A stretch of 64,000 bases of DNA from DAOUJI01 sp965219565 (GCA_965219565.1 OZ244780.1:1860001-1924000); one strand, 5' to 3'. Counted from the first letter of the stretch, positions 50,829-60,461 are shown. Notes: generated from the letters alone by a model not told the origin. Numbers and translations are program-made.

Positions 50829-53351
50829 GTGCGTAGGCGAGGGGTCCGGGTATTCATCTTCATCTCCATCGTGCTGGTGCTGGCCATTGCCGCCCTGAGC
50901 TTCCGCAACATCGACGTCTTCAACTTGGAGCGCAGCAACGACGGTCCGTTGGGGCTGAAGCTGGGCCTGGACCTACAGGGCGGCGTCATGCTTTGGTATG
51001 AAGCCGACCTCCCCGACCAGATAGACGTCGTCTTCCAGGATGAAGTGGCTTACGAAGACCTCCAGTCTCTACTGGAAGACCAGGGCCAACCCGACGCTGC
51101 CTTATCGGTGCACAGATTCGACGTCAATGAAGTTGAAGTCCTACCCAACGTGTTGAACAGCCTGCAAGCGGCGATAGAGAGCCTGGGAAACAGCCGCGCT
51201 GAAGACCCGGAAGTCCAGACCGAGGTCACTTTTACGGAGGACAACGACGTTAACGTGGTCTTTCCGGTGGGAATCAGCGAGAACGACCTAACCGTAATGC
51301 TGCAGGCTCTTGGCTACGAAGGCGCCCAAGTGGAGGCCGGGGAAACCGGAACCGAGTATTCCATCACAGGGCTAGACCACGACACCGTTGGCTTGGAGTC
51401 GTTGCGAGGTGTCCTGGTAGACCAGTTGACCGAAATCGACTCGTTCGATGAGGATGACGGCGTCATTTCCATTGGGTTTAACGAAAAGGTCTTGGAGTCG
51501 GACTTGCGGACGGCTTTGGCGGCGGTGGGGTTTGGAACGGCCATTGTCGAAGCGCCTCCCCAAAGCCAATACGCCATCGAAGGACTCGACCTAACCCTGG
51601 ACTCCCAGGGGAGTTTGGAGACCGCCTTGGGCGCAATCGCGCCGGTGACCATATTCACGCCAACCCTCAACGACCCTGAGGAAGACCAGATGAACGGCGT
51701 GAAAGACATCATCCAACGACGAATCGACGCATTCGGGACTACCGACCCTGTGGTCCAGACCCTGGGTCAGGACAGGGTGGTGATCCAAATACCCGGACTA
51801 GGCGGGTCGTTCATAACCGTAACTATGCTGGCCACGCCGGACCAGGCGACTCTACAGACCATTCTCGAGGACTTGGGTCGGACGGCCGACGGAGACATAG
51901 TCGACCCTGGAACGGAGCTCTACAGCTACGTGATCCGCACGGAAGAACCTCTGACCGAGGACGAGATTGAACGGTTACGTTCGTTCGCCAGTACAGCCGC
52001 GCCTGGGTCCCAATTCACTGTATCCGGCGACGAGGCGACCGAGATAGAAATAGAATTCCCGACCCCAGCCACCCAAGAGGGTGTCGCAGACGTGATGGCC
52101 CAGCTGGGGTACGAGTCGGCCACTGTGACACAGGAGATAAGCCCGTTCCCAAGGTTCACAATCAACATGGATGATGCGTTGAACAAGGACAGGCAGGACG
52201 AACTCCGATCAAGCCTGGAGAACACTTTCAGCGCCGTAACAGCATTCCAGGCAGGAGGAGGAATCGAAGAAGCCAAGAGCCTGATTCGGAGCACCGCCCA
52301 GTTGGTGTTCAAGGAGCGCCGCTGCACCGGAACGCTGGAAGACCTACAAAGCGCGCGTGAGATTGGGCTTCCCGACCCATGCAACTCCGTCGAGGCTGGC
52401 GGGGGCGGAATCGAAGGCATCAACTACATTGACATTGATATCGGACTTACAGGAAACGATTTGGTGCGGGCCTTCCCCGACCGGGACCCTACGACTACCT
52501 TGCCTCAGGTCCGGCTTGAATTCGACAACCGGGGCCGGGGAATCCTGAGGGAGGTCACCACCCGCATAGCCAACAACCCCTTGTTCCGGTTGCCCATCTT
52601 CCTGGACGACCAACAGGTCAGCGCCCCGACAGTGAACGCGGCCATACTTAACGGAAACGCAGTTATAGAGGGCGGGTTCACCCGCGAAGGCGCCAAGGAA
52701 CTGGCGATACAGCTGGAATCGGGGCGCCTACCCGTGCCGTTGAAGCTCATCCGCGAGGACACCGTCGACGCCATTCTCGGAGACGACTCGCTGAGGAAGA
52801 GCCTGATAGCAGGACTCATAGGACTGGCGCTGGTCCTGGTGTTTATAGTCACTTACTACAAATTGGCCGGCCTTGTCGCCGCAACGTCGTTGATTGTGTA
52901 TGCAGTCATCACACTTGCGGTGTTCAAGCTCATTCCCGTAACGCTGACCTTGTCGGGTGTGGCGGGACTGATCTTGTCCATAGGAATGGCCGTAGACGCC
53001 AACATACTCATATTCGAGCGCATGAAGGAAGAGCTGCGTGCAGGGCGTACCTTGGCCTCTTCGATGGAGGTGGGATTCAGGAGGGCCTGGAGCGCCATTC
53101 GAGACGGCAACGTATCGACGATAGTGACTTGCCTGATACTCTGGTGGTTCGGTTCGAGGCTGGGCACACCGGTGATAACCGGCCTAGCCATCACCCTGAT
53201 GATCGGAGTCATAGTCTCGATGTTCACGGCCATCCTGGTCAGCAGGAACCTGCTGCAAATCCTTACTTTCACGCCCGCAGGCAAGAGGTCGGGCCTGTTC
53301 ACCCCTGAAGGGCGACCGCAACCTGTTGGTGTGGCGGGAGGGGAGAAGTAG
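50829..53351 (+). CDS. secD: protein translocase subunit SecD, unusually long
   Basis: 840 residues from GTG 50829 (GAGGGG upstream). Helix 1 (about 7-25) leads to LGLKLGLDLQGGVML (D1 motif). The canonical P1 pieces NGVKDIIQRRIDAFGTTDP and VIQIPG are at about 289-323, and the second set at 593-645 (LDDQQVSAPTVN, ALNGNAVIEGGFTREGAKELA-like). Helices 2-6 follow (KSLIAGLIGLALVLVFIV, GMAVDANILIFERMKEE). Relatives are usually 400-620 residues. Extra length comes from repeated beta-alpha-beta units in the external domain (see findings). Drives late protein export with SecF using the proton gradient. Confidence 0.93.
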   Translation: MRRRGVRVFIFISIVLVLAIAALSFRNIDVFNLERSNDGPLGLKLGLDLQGGVMLWYEADLPDQIDVVFQDEVAYEDLQSLLEDQGQPDAALSVHRFDVNEVEVLPNVLNSLQAAIESLGNSRAEDPEVQTEVTFTEDNDVNVVFPVGISENDLTVMLQALGYEGAQVEAGETGTEYSITGLDHDTVGLESLRGVLVDQLTEIDSFDEDDGVISIGFNEKVLESDLRTALAAVGFGTAIVEAPPQSQYAIEGLDLTLDSQGSLETALGAIAPVTIFTPTLNDPEEDQMNGVKDIIQRRIDAFGTTDPVVQTLGQDRVVIQIPGLGGSFITVTMLATPDQATLQTILEDLGRTADGDIVDPGTELYSYVIRTEEPLTEDEIERLRSFASTAAPGSQFTVSGDEATEIEIEFPTPATQEGVADVMAQLGYESATVTQEISPFPRFTINMDDALNKDRQDELRSSLENTFSAVTAFQAGGGIEEAKSLIRSTAQLVFKERRCTGTLEDLQSAREIGLPDPCNSVEAGGGGIEGINYIDIDIGLTGNDLVRAFPDRDPTTTLPQVRLEFDNRGRGILREVTTRIANNPLFRLPIFLDDQQVSAPTVNAAILNGNAVIEGGFTREGAKELAIQLESGRLPVPLKLIREDTVDAILGDDSLRKSLIAGLIGLALVLVFIVTYYKLAGLVAATSLIVYAVITLAVFKLIPVTLTLSGVAGLILSIGMAVDANILIFERMKEELRAGRTLASSMEVGFRRAWSAIRDGNVSTIVTCLILWWFGSRLGTPVITGLAITLMIGVIVSMFTAILVSRNLLQILTFTPAGKRSGLFTPEGRPQPVGVAGGEK

Positions 53352-53352
53352 C

Positions 53353-54312
53353 TTGGACATCATAAGAAGAAGGAAATGGTTCTTCCTGATATCGGCCATC
53401 GTCATACTCCCGGGAATCATTTCTCTTATCATCCCTCCGGCCCTCAACCAAGGAATCGAGTTCAGCAGCGGGTCGGTCATAGACGTGACCTTCGATGAAC
53501 CCGTCTCAGAGGACGACGTCAGGGCCGTATTCACCGACCTGGGCCACGCAGAGGCGCTTATCCAGAAGACTTCAGACGACTCCATTTTCGTGCGCACCAA
53601 CGTGTTGGAAGCCGAGGTCCGCAACCCCGACGGCACTTTCACGTCGGAGAGGCTGCTCATTGAAGACGCCTTGAACGATAGGGTCGCAACCATAACGGCC
53701 AGCGAGCTTGACTCAGTGTCCCCCATATTCGCCAGGGAGATGATCCGAAACTCCATCATAGCCCTGATAGTGGCGTCGATATTCATATTTGGGTACATCA
53801 CCTGGGCTTTCCGCAGCATTCCCAACTCTTTCCGGTACGGCGTCGCGGCCATATTGGCCCTCCTCCACGACATACTATTCATCCTTGGGGTGTTCTCCAT
53901 TCTAGGGAAGGCCATAGACATCGAGGTCAACTCCATGTTCATCATGGGGATCATACTGGTGCTGGGATACAGCGTGAACGACACCATAGTGGTCTTCGAC
54001 CGGATACGTGAGAACGTGGCCCGGAACATAGACCGCCCTCTGCCCGGCGTAGTGAACCAGAGCATACTGGAAAGCGTTGGACGGTCCTTGAACACCAGCG
54101 CCACGACCCTGTTCGTGCTAGTGGCCCTTCTGCTGTTCGGAGGCCCCACGATCAGAGGCCTGATACTCGTGCTGGCCATCGGCGCCGTCGTCGGCACCTA
54201 TAGTTCGATATTCATCGCAAGCCAATTCCTGGTGATGTGGGAACTCGGTGAAGTGGGCCGCTTCTTCCGCAGGCTGTCGCCCTTCGGCCGGCGGCGAGAA
54301 GCCTCCGCGTAA
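53353..54312 (+). CDS. secF: protein translocase subunit SecF
   Basis: 319 residues from TTG 53353, the second codon after the secD stop, with GGAGGGGAG just upstream inside the secD end. Helix 1 (WFFLISAIVILPGIISLI), the external domain (IEFSSGSVIDVTFDEPVSEDDVRAVFTDLGH), then five helices including SVNDTIVVFDRIREN, the SecF signature. The D1-equivalent G(I)EFSSG is intact. Forms the SecDF complex on SecYEG; co-translation with SecD is evident. No yajC is seen ahead of secD. Confidence 0.94.
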   Translation: MDIIRRRKWFFLISAIVILPGIISLIIPPALNQGIEFSSGSVIDVTFDEPVSEDDVRAVFTDLGHAEALIQKTSDDSIFVRTNVLEAEVRNPDGTFTSERLLIEDALNDRVATITASELDSVSPIFAREMIRNSIIALIVASIFIFGYITWAFRSIPNSFRYGVAAILALLHDILFILGVFSILGKAIDIEVNSMFIMGIILVLGYSVNDTIVVFDRIRENVARNIDRPLPGVVNQSILESVGRSLNTSATTLFVLVALLLFGGPTIRGLILVLAIGAVVGTYSSIFIASQFLVMWELGEVGRFFRRLSPFGRRREASA

Positions 54313-54409
54313 GGTGTTGACGCTGGTCAGGTTCACCAGCGGGAAAAGTCCGTCGGCGCACTCCTGTCCATTGTGATCCAACATAGTTCCGAGGGTTCGG
54401 GGGAAAGCG

Positions 54410-55273
54410 ATGCGAATAGGCGCACACGTCTCATCTGCCGGAGGCCTGGACAAAGCAGTAGACAGGGCGGTTGACATAGGGTGCGAGGCTATTCAGATTT
54501 TCGGCTCCTCCTCACGGAGTTGGGCTTTCAAACCCCTACCTGAAGAGACCGGTGAGCGGTTTCGCCTCAAAGCCAAGGAAGCCGATATAGGCCCGGTATT
54601 CTTCCACGCCATCTATCTCATCAACCTGGCCACCGCATCACCGGAGAACCGGCGTAAGGGCATCGACTCCCTGGTCAATTACATGGGCCTTGCGCACCAG
54701 ATAGGCGCCTCCGGGGTGATCTTCCACCCCGGAAGCCATTCCGGTGAGGGTTACGAAGCCGTTCTGGACCGCACAGTAGCCGGAATCGAGACGGCATTGG
54801 AGGAGTCGCCGGAGGGCCCTTGGTTAACCATAGAGAATACTGCGGGGATGGGGAAGCACATTGGAGCCAGCTTCCGGGAGTTGGGGACCATCATCTCTGC
54901 GGTAAAGCCTGCGTTGCGGAGCAGGCTCCGCATCTGCCTGGACACCCAACACAGCTTTGCCGCCGGGTACGACGTAGCCACCTCCACCGGCCTGGAGGCG
55001 ATGTTGTCCGAGTTCGACGAGACTATAGGTCTGGACAGATTGGCGGCAGTCCACGCCAACGACTCCAAATATCCCCTCGGAGGCGGTGTAGACCGCCACG
55101 AGAACATCGGAGAAGGCCACATTGGGATCTCCGGGTTCGAGACCATTATGGCCAACCGCGCCTTTGCCGAGGTCCCTTTTTTCTTGGAAACACCGGGATT
55201 CGACAGAACGGGGCCTGACAAGCGCAGCGTCGACATCCTGAAGGGAATCAGGGAACGCGTATCCCCAATATAG
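54410..55273 (+). CDS. nfo: apurinic endonuclease IV
   Basis: 287 residues. MRIGAHVSSAGGLDKAVDRA (family start), FHAIYLINLA, VIFHPGSHSG, LTIENTAGMG, CLDTQHSFAAGYD and HANDSKYPLGGGVDRHENIGEGHIG contain the three-zinc-site His/Glu/Asp residues. PFFLETPG closes the barrel. Cuts DNA 5' to abasic sites in base-excision repair. The gene precedes the zincin gene by three nt. Confidence 0.95.
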   Translation: MRIGAHVSSAGGLDKAVDRAVDIGCEAIQIFGSSSRSWAFKPLPEETGERFRLKAKEADIGPVFFHAIYLINLATASPENRRKGIDSLVNYMGLAHQIGASGVIFHPGSHSGEGYEAVLDRTVAGIETALEESPEGPWLTIENTAGMGKHIGASFRELGTIISAVKPALRSRLRICLDTQHSFAAGYDVATSTGLEAMLSEFDETIGLDRLAAVHANDSKYPLGGGVDRHENIGEGHIGISGFETIMANRAFAEVPFFLETPGFDRTGPDKRSVDILKGIRERVSPI

Positions 55274-55276
55274 GCA

Positions 55277-55648
55277 ATGGAGCTAAAGCCGGAAGAGTTC
55301 GACGAGCTGGTTCGTAGGGCGCATCAGGACTTGCCGGAAGGCTTCCGCAACGCCCTAGAAAACGTCGCCATACTGGTGGAAGACTGGCCCACCGCCGAAG
55401 ACCTGGAGGAGACGGGCTACGGCGGAGAAGCAGAGATATTCGGACTCTACCGGGGCATCCCGCTGCCCGAAAGAGGCTCTTACCAGCCGCTTCTGCCCGA
55501 CACCATCACCATATTCAAACGGCCCATCGAGATGGCTTGCCGCACGAGGGATGAAGTGGTGAAGGAACTCACCATCACGCTGCTGCACGAGATAGGCCAC
55601 TACCTAGGCATGAGTGAGGACGACCTGGACCGTTTGGGCTACGGATGA
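55277..55648 (+). CDS. zincin-like metallopeptidase, minimal
   Basis: 123 residues, directly after nfo. HEIGHYLGMSEDD (His104, Glu105, His108) with a downstream Asp matches the minimal zincin family PF06262 (HExxHxxG...D). MELKPEEFDELVRRAHQDLP at the N-terminus is typical of it. These small proteins are thought to be peptidases with unknown substrates. Co-transcription with nfo is likely; no functional link is known. Confidence 0.87.
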   Translation: MELKPEEFDELVRRAHQDLPEGFRNALENVAILVEDWPTAEDLEETGYGGEAEIFGLYRGIPLPERGSYQPLLPDTITIFKRPIEMACRTRDEVVKELTITLLHEIGHYLGMSEDDLDRLGYG

Positions 55649-55779
55649 AGGCGCCTAGCTCTCAAGGCCTACGTTGGAGCGACATGACGGTACGGTAGCA
55701 TTTGGACCAGGTCTGAGAACCGTTGTCTCGCCGCGCCAAGTATGGAGGCCATACAGTTCCAGCTTTCTCCCTTGAATAG

Positions 55780-57519
55780 ATGAGACTAAGCGACCTGACC
55801 TCAAACCAGCAGAGGGCCATTCGAGCCTGGTGTATATACGACTGGGCGAACTCCGCATACGCTACGTCCGGCATTGCCGCCATCTTTCCGGTATATTTCG
55901 TGGCTCTGTTTCAGGACGCCCTGGGGGACAGCAGCTCGTTCCTTGGCATCACGTTTACGGGAAGCTCTGCGTGGAGCGTCGCCGTCGCTATATCCACCGC
56001 CATAGCTGCCCTCTCCAGTCCGATTCTGGGAGTGATCTCAGACCGGATTCCCATCAAGAAGGCGCTGCTCTGGACTTACACCGGAGCAGGATCGCTGTTT
56101 GCCGCGCTGGTCTTCTTCTCAGCCTACACCTCACAGCCCTGGGCGTGGTTGTTCGGGATGTTCATTCTAGCCAACATAGGTTTCGCAGGCTCCCAGGTCT
56201 TTTACAACTCTTTCCTGGCGCACCTGGGACCCAGGAGCCTGATGGACGACATAAGCAGCCGGGGATTTGCGTACGGCTACGTAGGCGGCGGACTGCTTCT
56301 GGTGGTCCATCTGGTCCTGATATTGGCAACCCGTGACTCGGACTTTGCCGACCTGGTCACGAGGATCGCTATAGTTTCCATCGGGGTCTGGTGGTTCGGG
56401 TGGGCGGTATGGACCCTGCGGGTGTTGCCGGAACCTGTCATCGAACGCCCTATACGTGGGCTGCCCATTGCGTCAATGATTTCTATGGGGTTCAGAGGAC
56501 TGGCTGCCACGTTCCGTGAACTCAAGCGTTTCAGAGTCGTTCTGATGTTTCTCGGCGCATACCTGCTGTTCAACGATGGCATCCAGACGGTCATTGCCCT
56601 TGCCGGAGCATTCGCCGCCGACACGTTGGGAGTGGCGCTGGCGTTCAACATGGCGACAATTGTAATCATCCAATTCGTGGCCGCATTCAGCGCAGTCGCC
56701 TTCGGACGGTTGGCGGAACGAATCTCCACCAAGTCGGCTTTGATGGTCGCTCTTGTAGGCTGGATTCTCGTCGTACTGTTCGGAGTGGCGATGGCGCCGT
56801 TGCCCCCGAGCGAACATGCAGACTATGACTTTCGGCTCAGCTATAGGCAGGCCTCGATGGACTATGTAATAGAGGCCGCCCCGGAGGAGCCGGCCTCGGG
56901 GTTCAAGTTCGGACGAGGAAACGAACGCTGGTCCCTCCGGGAAGACATGGCCCTGAAACCGTATGACGTTCAACGGCTTACGAATGCGATGGACGACACT
57001 GACGGCTTGAAATACAGCATATCTATCCAGGGCGGCGGCATGGACAGAGAGTCCGTTGTGGGGCCTGGGCATCCCAGTGTGCTGGGAGAAGGCGCAATCG
57101 ACTGGTGGCCCAAGATAGTCAGGTCGGCGCTGTGGGCCCCGCTTAACTTGAACGTAGGGAGTCAATGGCTGCTGCTTGGAGCCTCAGTGGGGCTTGTGAT
57201 AGGAGGCAGCCAAGCGTTAGCACGGAGCCTATTCGCAAAAATTACGCCACAGGCCCGCAGCGGCGAATTTTTTTCGTTCTTCGGATTCATGAGCAAGGCA
57301 TCTTCGGTGTTCGGCCCGATAGTGTATGTCGCCGCCACCGCCGTATTCGACACCCGCGTCGCCGTAACCTCGATTCTGTTGATAATCGTGGCAGGCACGA
57401 TAGCCCTACACCGGGTGGACGTAGACGAAGGCGTCCGCGTCGCCGAGGCAGAAAACCGGCGCACTCAGGGCTTGGAACCCTCCAGTGACAGCCCGCAGCC
57501 TGATTCCGACGTCCAGTAG
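55780..57519 (+). CDS. UMF1/Atg22-like MFS transporter with an inserted domain
   Basis: 579 residues. CIYDWANSAYATSGIAAIFPVYF at the N-terminus is the UMF1 signature. Twelve helices: nine before residue 340, the rest after about 462. Between them a soluble stretch of about 120 residues (343-462) replaces the usual short loop. The C-terminal helices (LLGASVGLVIGGSQALARSLFAKITP) complete the family. Family members export amino acids or are uncharacterised. The start is the ATG at 55780, with TTGAATAG upstream. Confidence 0.83.
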   Translation: MRLSDLTSNQQRAIRAWCIYDWANSAYATSGIAAIFPVYFVALFQDALGDSSSFLGITFTGSSAWSVAVAISTAIAALSSPILGVISDRIPIKKALLWTYTGAGSLFAALVFFSAYTSQPWAWLFGMFILANIGFAGSQVFYNSFLAHLGPRSLMDDISSRGFAYGYVGGGLLLVVHLVLILATRDSDFADLVTRIAIVSIGVWWFGWAVWTLRVLPEPVIERPIRGLPIASMISMGFRGLAATFRELKRFRVVLMFLGAYLLFNDGIQTVIALAGAFAADTLGVALAFNMATIVIIQFVAAFSAVAFGRLAERISTKSALMVALVGWILVVLFGVAMAPLPPSEHADYDFRLSYRQASMDYVIEAAPEEPASGFKFGRGNERWSLREDMALKPYDVQRLTNAMDDTDGLKYSISIQGGGMDRESVVGPGHPSVLGEGAIDWWPKIVRSALWAPLNLNVGSQWLLLGASVGLVIGGSQALARSLFAKITPQARSGEFFSFFGFMSKASSVFGPIVYVAATAVFDTRVAVTSILLIIVAGTIALHRVDVDEGVRVAEAENRRTQGLEPSSDSPQPDSDVQ

Positions 57520-57540
57520 CCCGTTGCCAGGAGATTTCGA

Positions 57541-58932
57541 ATGTCTGTGTTGAATGACGTGCAGTCCCGGCTCAATGAAACGACGGTCGCGCGCGTCGTG
57601 GAGCCGTCAACGACCCTGGAGGTCCGCGACGCTATATTGGAAGCCTCCGCGGAGGGGTTGGCGGCATGTCCCGCAGGCGCTCTTCACTCTATGGGAGGCC
57701 AGCAGTTCGTCAGCGGCGGCGTCTCGATCAGCACGTCCAGGCTCAAGGAGATAGGTCCCTTGGACACTGAGTCCGCAACAGTGTGGGTGCAGGCTGGCGT
57801 CACGTGGCCCGGGCTGACAGCGTGGCTACGGGCTGAACAGCAGGGAAGGAGCGGCGAGCTAACGATAATTCAGAAGCAGACTGGGGCCGACGACCTGACT
57901 CTCGGAGGGGCGCTTTCCTCTAACGTCCACGGGCGGGTCCTCGGCAGGAAGCCTATAGTCGACGACATAGAAGCATTCTATCTGACCGGGCCTGACGGAG
58001 ACCGCATTCTGTGCAGTCGCAGCAACAACTCCGAGCTCTTCCGCGCCGCAATCGGTGGCTACGGCCTGTTCGGACTGGTGGACTCGATGCTCCTTAAGTT
58101 GGAACCGAGGACTCAACTGGTGAGGCGAGTATCGGAAGTCACTACGGCGGAAGTGATGGACGCCCTCATAGACCGTATGAACGAGGGCGCCACCTACGGC
58201 GATTTCCAGTACATGACCGACGAGGCCTCACCGGACTTCATGTCCAAGGGCATAGTGTCAACCTACACCCCGACCGGTTCAGTGACCGCGATCCCGGACG
58301 ACCAACTTGGACTGTCCACTGAGGACTGGATGCGGTTATACGTGCTGGCGCATACTGAGAAGGCCCGCGCCTATGCCGAGTACGCGGGCCATTACCTTCA
58401 GACCGACGGTCAGCTCTACTGGTCCGACGAGCACCAGTTCAGTCCCTATTTGCCTGACGCAGGCGACCGCATGGCCCAGCATCTGGGATGGACGACCTTC
58501 GCCTCGCTGATGATTTCGGAGCTTTACGTTCCCCAGGACCGGTTCGAGCAGTTCATGTCCTCGGCTCGGCGGGCTGTTCTGGAAACCGGCGCCAACGTCG
58601 TCTACGGAACGGTACGGCTCATCAAGGCGGAAGATGAAACAGTATTACGGTGGGCCAAGCAAGACTACGCTTGCATCATATTCAACCTGCTGGTCGAGCA
58701 TTCCCCGGAAGGCATCGACCGGGCCAGAGACCAGTTCCGGGCGCTAATCGACTGCGCTCTGGATGAGGGCGGCTGCTACTACTTGACCTATCACCGGTGG
58801 GCCGGAAAGGACCAGGCGCTGAAGGCCTATCCTGAACTCCATCGGTTTCTGGAGCTGAAAGACAAATACGACCCCAACGGCTTGTTCGACAGCGACTGGT
58901 TCCGGTCTCTCAGGGAGGTTGCGGCCAGCTAG
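57541..58932 (+). CDS. FAD-binding oxidase (VAO/PCMH-type)
   Basis: 463 residues, AGGAG before the ATG. The FAD-binding half is visible (ACPAGALHSMGGQQFVSGGVSISTSRLKEI, then TVWVQAGVTWPGLTAWL, LTLGGALSSNVHGR, AAIGGYGLFGLV). The C-terminal half ends YDPNGLFDSDWFRSL, the typical VAO terminus. The usual covalent-FAD His of the berberine-bridge subtype is not obvious in GALHSMGGQ, although His is present there. Oxidises a secondary alcohol or sugar-like substrate; identity unknown. Confidence 0.82.
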   Translation: MSVLNDVQSRLNETTVARVVEPSTTLEVRDAILEASAEGLAACPAGALHSMGGQQFVSGGVSISTSRLKEIGPLDTESATVWVQAGVTWPGLTAWLRAEQQGRSGELTIIQKQTGADDLTLGGALSSNVHGRVLGRKPIVDDIEAFYLTGPDGDRILCSRSNNSELFRAAIGGYGLFGLVDSMLLKLEPRTQLVRRVSEVTTAEVMDALIDRMNEGATYGDFQYMTDEASPDFMSKGIVSTYTPTGSVTAIPDDQLGLSTEDWMRLYVLAHTEKARAYAEYAGHYLQTDGQLYWSDEHQFSPYLPDAGDRMAQHLGWTTFASLMISELYVPQDRFEQFMSSARRAVLETGANVVYGTVRLIKAEDETVLRWAKQDYACIIFNLLVEHSPEGIDRARDQFRALIDCALDEGGCYYLTYHRWAGKDQALKAYPELHRFLELKDKYDPNGLFDSDWFRSLREVAAS

Positions 58933-58982
58933 GGGCCTTCCCGATTCATTTGTGAACCTGGGGGAACGCGGCCACGGAAGAG

Positions 58983-59002
58983 AGGCGCGTTGACACGCGC
59001 CT
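58983..59002 (+). other. perfect hairpin between two genes
   Basis: AGGCGCGT (58983-58990) pairs with ACGCGCCT (58995-59002), loop TGAC. No T tract. It may end the FAD-oxidase transcript or form a Rho-independent-like structure. Confidence 0.4.
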
Positions 59003-59095
59003 GGCCCCATAGGAGAATAGGGGCGGCGCGGCTCTAAGAGCGCCAACGCCCGGAAGCGCCCATTCAGTTAGAACGTCGAAATTCGGGGGGGAATG

Positions 59096-59311
59096 ATGGC
59101 AGACGACGTGAAAGTAACAGTACGACTAAACGGCCCCTACAGGATTGAGGGACCCATCACACTGGTGGACCAGGAGGGCGGTCAGTTTGCCCTGCCCGAG
59201 GGACAATTCGTCACATTGTGCCGCTGTGGGTGGTCGGACAACAAGCCTTTCTGCGACGGCACTCACCGCGGCAACGAGCCGTCGTTCGACGCACCCACCA
59301 CGGCCAGCTAG
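59096..59311 (+). CDS. CDGSH iron-sulfur protein
   Basis: 71 residues (an ATG one codon earlier is adjacent; GGGGGG stretch as ribosome-binding site). A C-terminal zf-CDGSH motif: Cys42, Cys44, Cys53 and His57 (LCRCGWS...FCDGTHRG), which ligates a [2Fe-2S] cluster. MitoNEET-like single-motif form, with the preceding segment IRYGPITLVDQEGGQF-like. Cytoplasmic electron or iron-sulfur transfer protein; partner unknown. Confidence 0.88.
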   Translation: MADDVKVTVRLNGPYRIEGPITLVDQEGGQFALPEGQFVTLCRCGWSDNKPFCDGTHRGNEPSFDAPTTAS

Positions 59312-59315
59312 GTTT

Positions 59316-60395
59316 CTAGGCTCCCGCGTAGACCTTGGTCCTCATATGGCTCATGCGGACTTCGTTTAACCGTTTCTCGGCAAGCCGGTTCGTTGCCACG
59401 TAGGTGGGTATGTCCTCTTCCATCGACAGGGCGAGAACTTCGCTCATCCTGTCGTAGATGCGCTTGGTGCGCTCTTCAGCCCGTTCCACGGTGTATGGGC
59501 CGTCTATCTCCGTGGCCACGTTGATGATGCCCCCGGCGTTGATGAGGTAGTCGGGGGCGTATATCACGCCCTTCTTGTGCAGCGTAAGGCCGTCCGCCGG
59601 AGTCATTAGCTGGTTGTTGGCCCCGCCCGCGATTATCTTCGCCTTAATGCGTGGGATGGTAGTCTCGTTGATAGTCCCTCCCAGAGCATTGGGGGAGAAG
59701 ATGTCGCAGGGAGCGTCGTAGACGGTTTCGGGGTCCAAGGTCTCCACTCCCATCTCCGCCGCCCTGGCCCTTCCTCCCTCTCCAATGTCGGCGGCAGCCA
59801 CTATAACCCCTTCGTCCAGCAGGCGTAGGGCAGTGTGGGAAGCCACCTTCCCAAAGCCCTGCATAACCACCCTGACTCCGGCAAGCGAATCGCTTCCCCA
59901 CGCCTTGTTGGCGCAGGCCCTCATGCCCAGGTAGACGCCCAGACCGGTCATAATGGAGGTGTCGCCGCTGCCCCCTTTCTCTATGGGCAGCCCGGCGACG
60001 TAAGGAGTCTCCCTCCCGATGCATTCGAGGTCGTGGCCCACTGAACCTATGTCGGTAGTAGTGATGTAGAGTCCCCCCAGGCTGTGCACGAACCGCCCAA
60101 AGGCCTCCAGCATCTCGTCAGTTTTGCCCTTTTCAGGGTCCAGAATTATGACGGCCTTTCCGCCGCCCAGGGAAAGTCCGGCGGCTGCCGACTTGTAAGT
60201 CATGGCCCTGGACAGCCGTAGCACGTCCGTCAAGGCATCCTCTTCAGTCTTGTAGGGCCATATACGGACGCCTCCCACCGCGGGGCCAAGAGTTGTGTCG
60301 TGCACCGCGATGAACCCCTTAAGTCCCACTGAGGAGTCCGAAAAGGCCAAGACCTGTTCATGCCCGTATTCCTCCATGTGTTTCAGCATGCCCAT
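59316..60395 (-). CDS. Glu/Leu/Phe/Val dehydrogenase (leucine-type)
   Basis: 359 residues from ATG 60395, with AGGAG seven nt upstream; an in-frame start at 60443 would overlap the leader hairpin. HMEEYGHEQVLAFSDSSVGLKG leads to SAAAGLSLGGGKAVII with the catalytic Lys and its partner Asp in TTDIGS. The NAD domain reads VVMQGFGKVASHTALRLL, GGANNQL and INAGGIINVATE. Order and length are typical of leucine/valine/phenylalanine dehydrogenases of the Gram-positive type, which deaminate branched amino acids. Confidence 0.9.
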   Translation of the reverse strand: MGMLKHMEEYGHEQVLAFSDSSVGLKGFIAVHDTTLGPAVGGVRIWPYKTEEDALTDVLRLSRAMTYKSAAAGLSLGGGKAVIILDPEKGKTDEMLEAFGRFVHSLGGLYITTTDIGSVGHDLECIGRETPYVAGLPIEKGGSGDTSIMTGLGVYLGMRACANKAWGSDSLAGVRVVMQGFGKVASHTALRLLDEGVIVAAADIGEGGRARAAEMGVETLDPETVYDAPCDIFSPNALGGTINETTIPRIKAKIIAGGANNQLMTPADGLTLHKKGVIYAPDYLINAGGIINVATEIDGPYTVERAEERTKRIYDRMSEVLALSMEEDIPTYVATNRLAEKRLNEVRMSHMRTKVYAGA

Positions 60396-60433
60396 CGGTG
60401 CGCTCCTTCCCGCCTTTAGGCCGCGAGATGCAA

Positions 60434-60461
60434 AGCCCCGCAATCCTACAATTGCGGGGCT
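60434..60461 (-). promoter_or_regulatory. leader hairpin of the dehydrogenase gene
   Basis: AGCCCCGCAAT (60434-60444) pairs perfectly (11 bp) with ATTGCGGGGCT (60451-60461). On the minus strand the stem is followed by TTTGC, not a full T tract. It lies between the -10 box at 60502-60507 and the start codon, so it is a candidate attenuator or stabilising hairpin, or the end of the upstream herA transcript. Confidence 0.5.
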
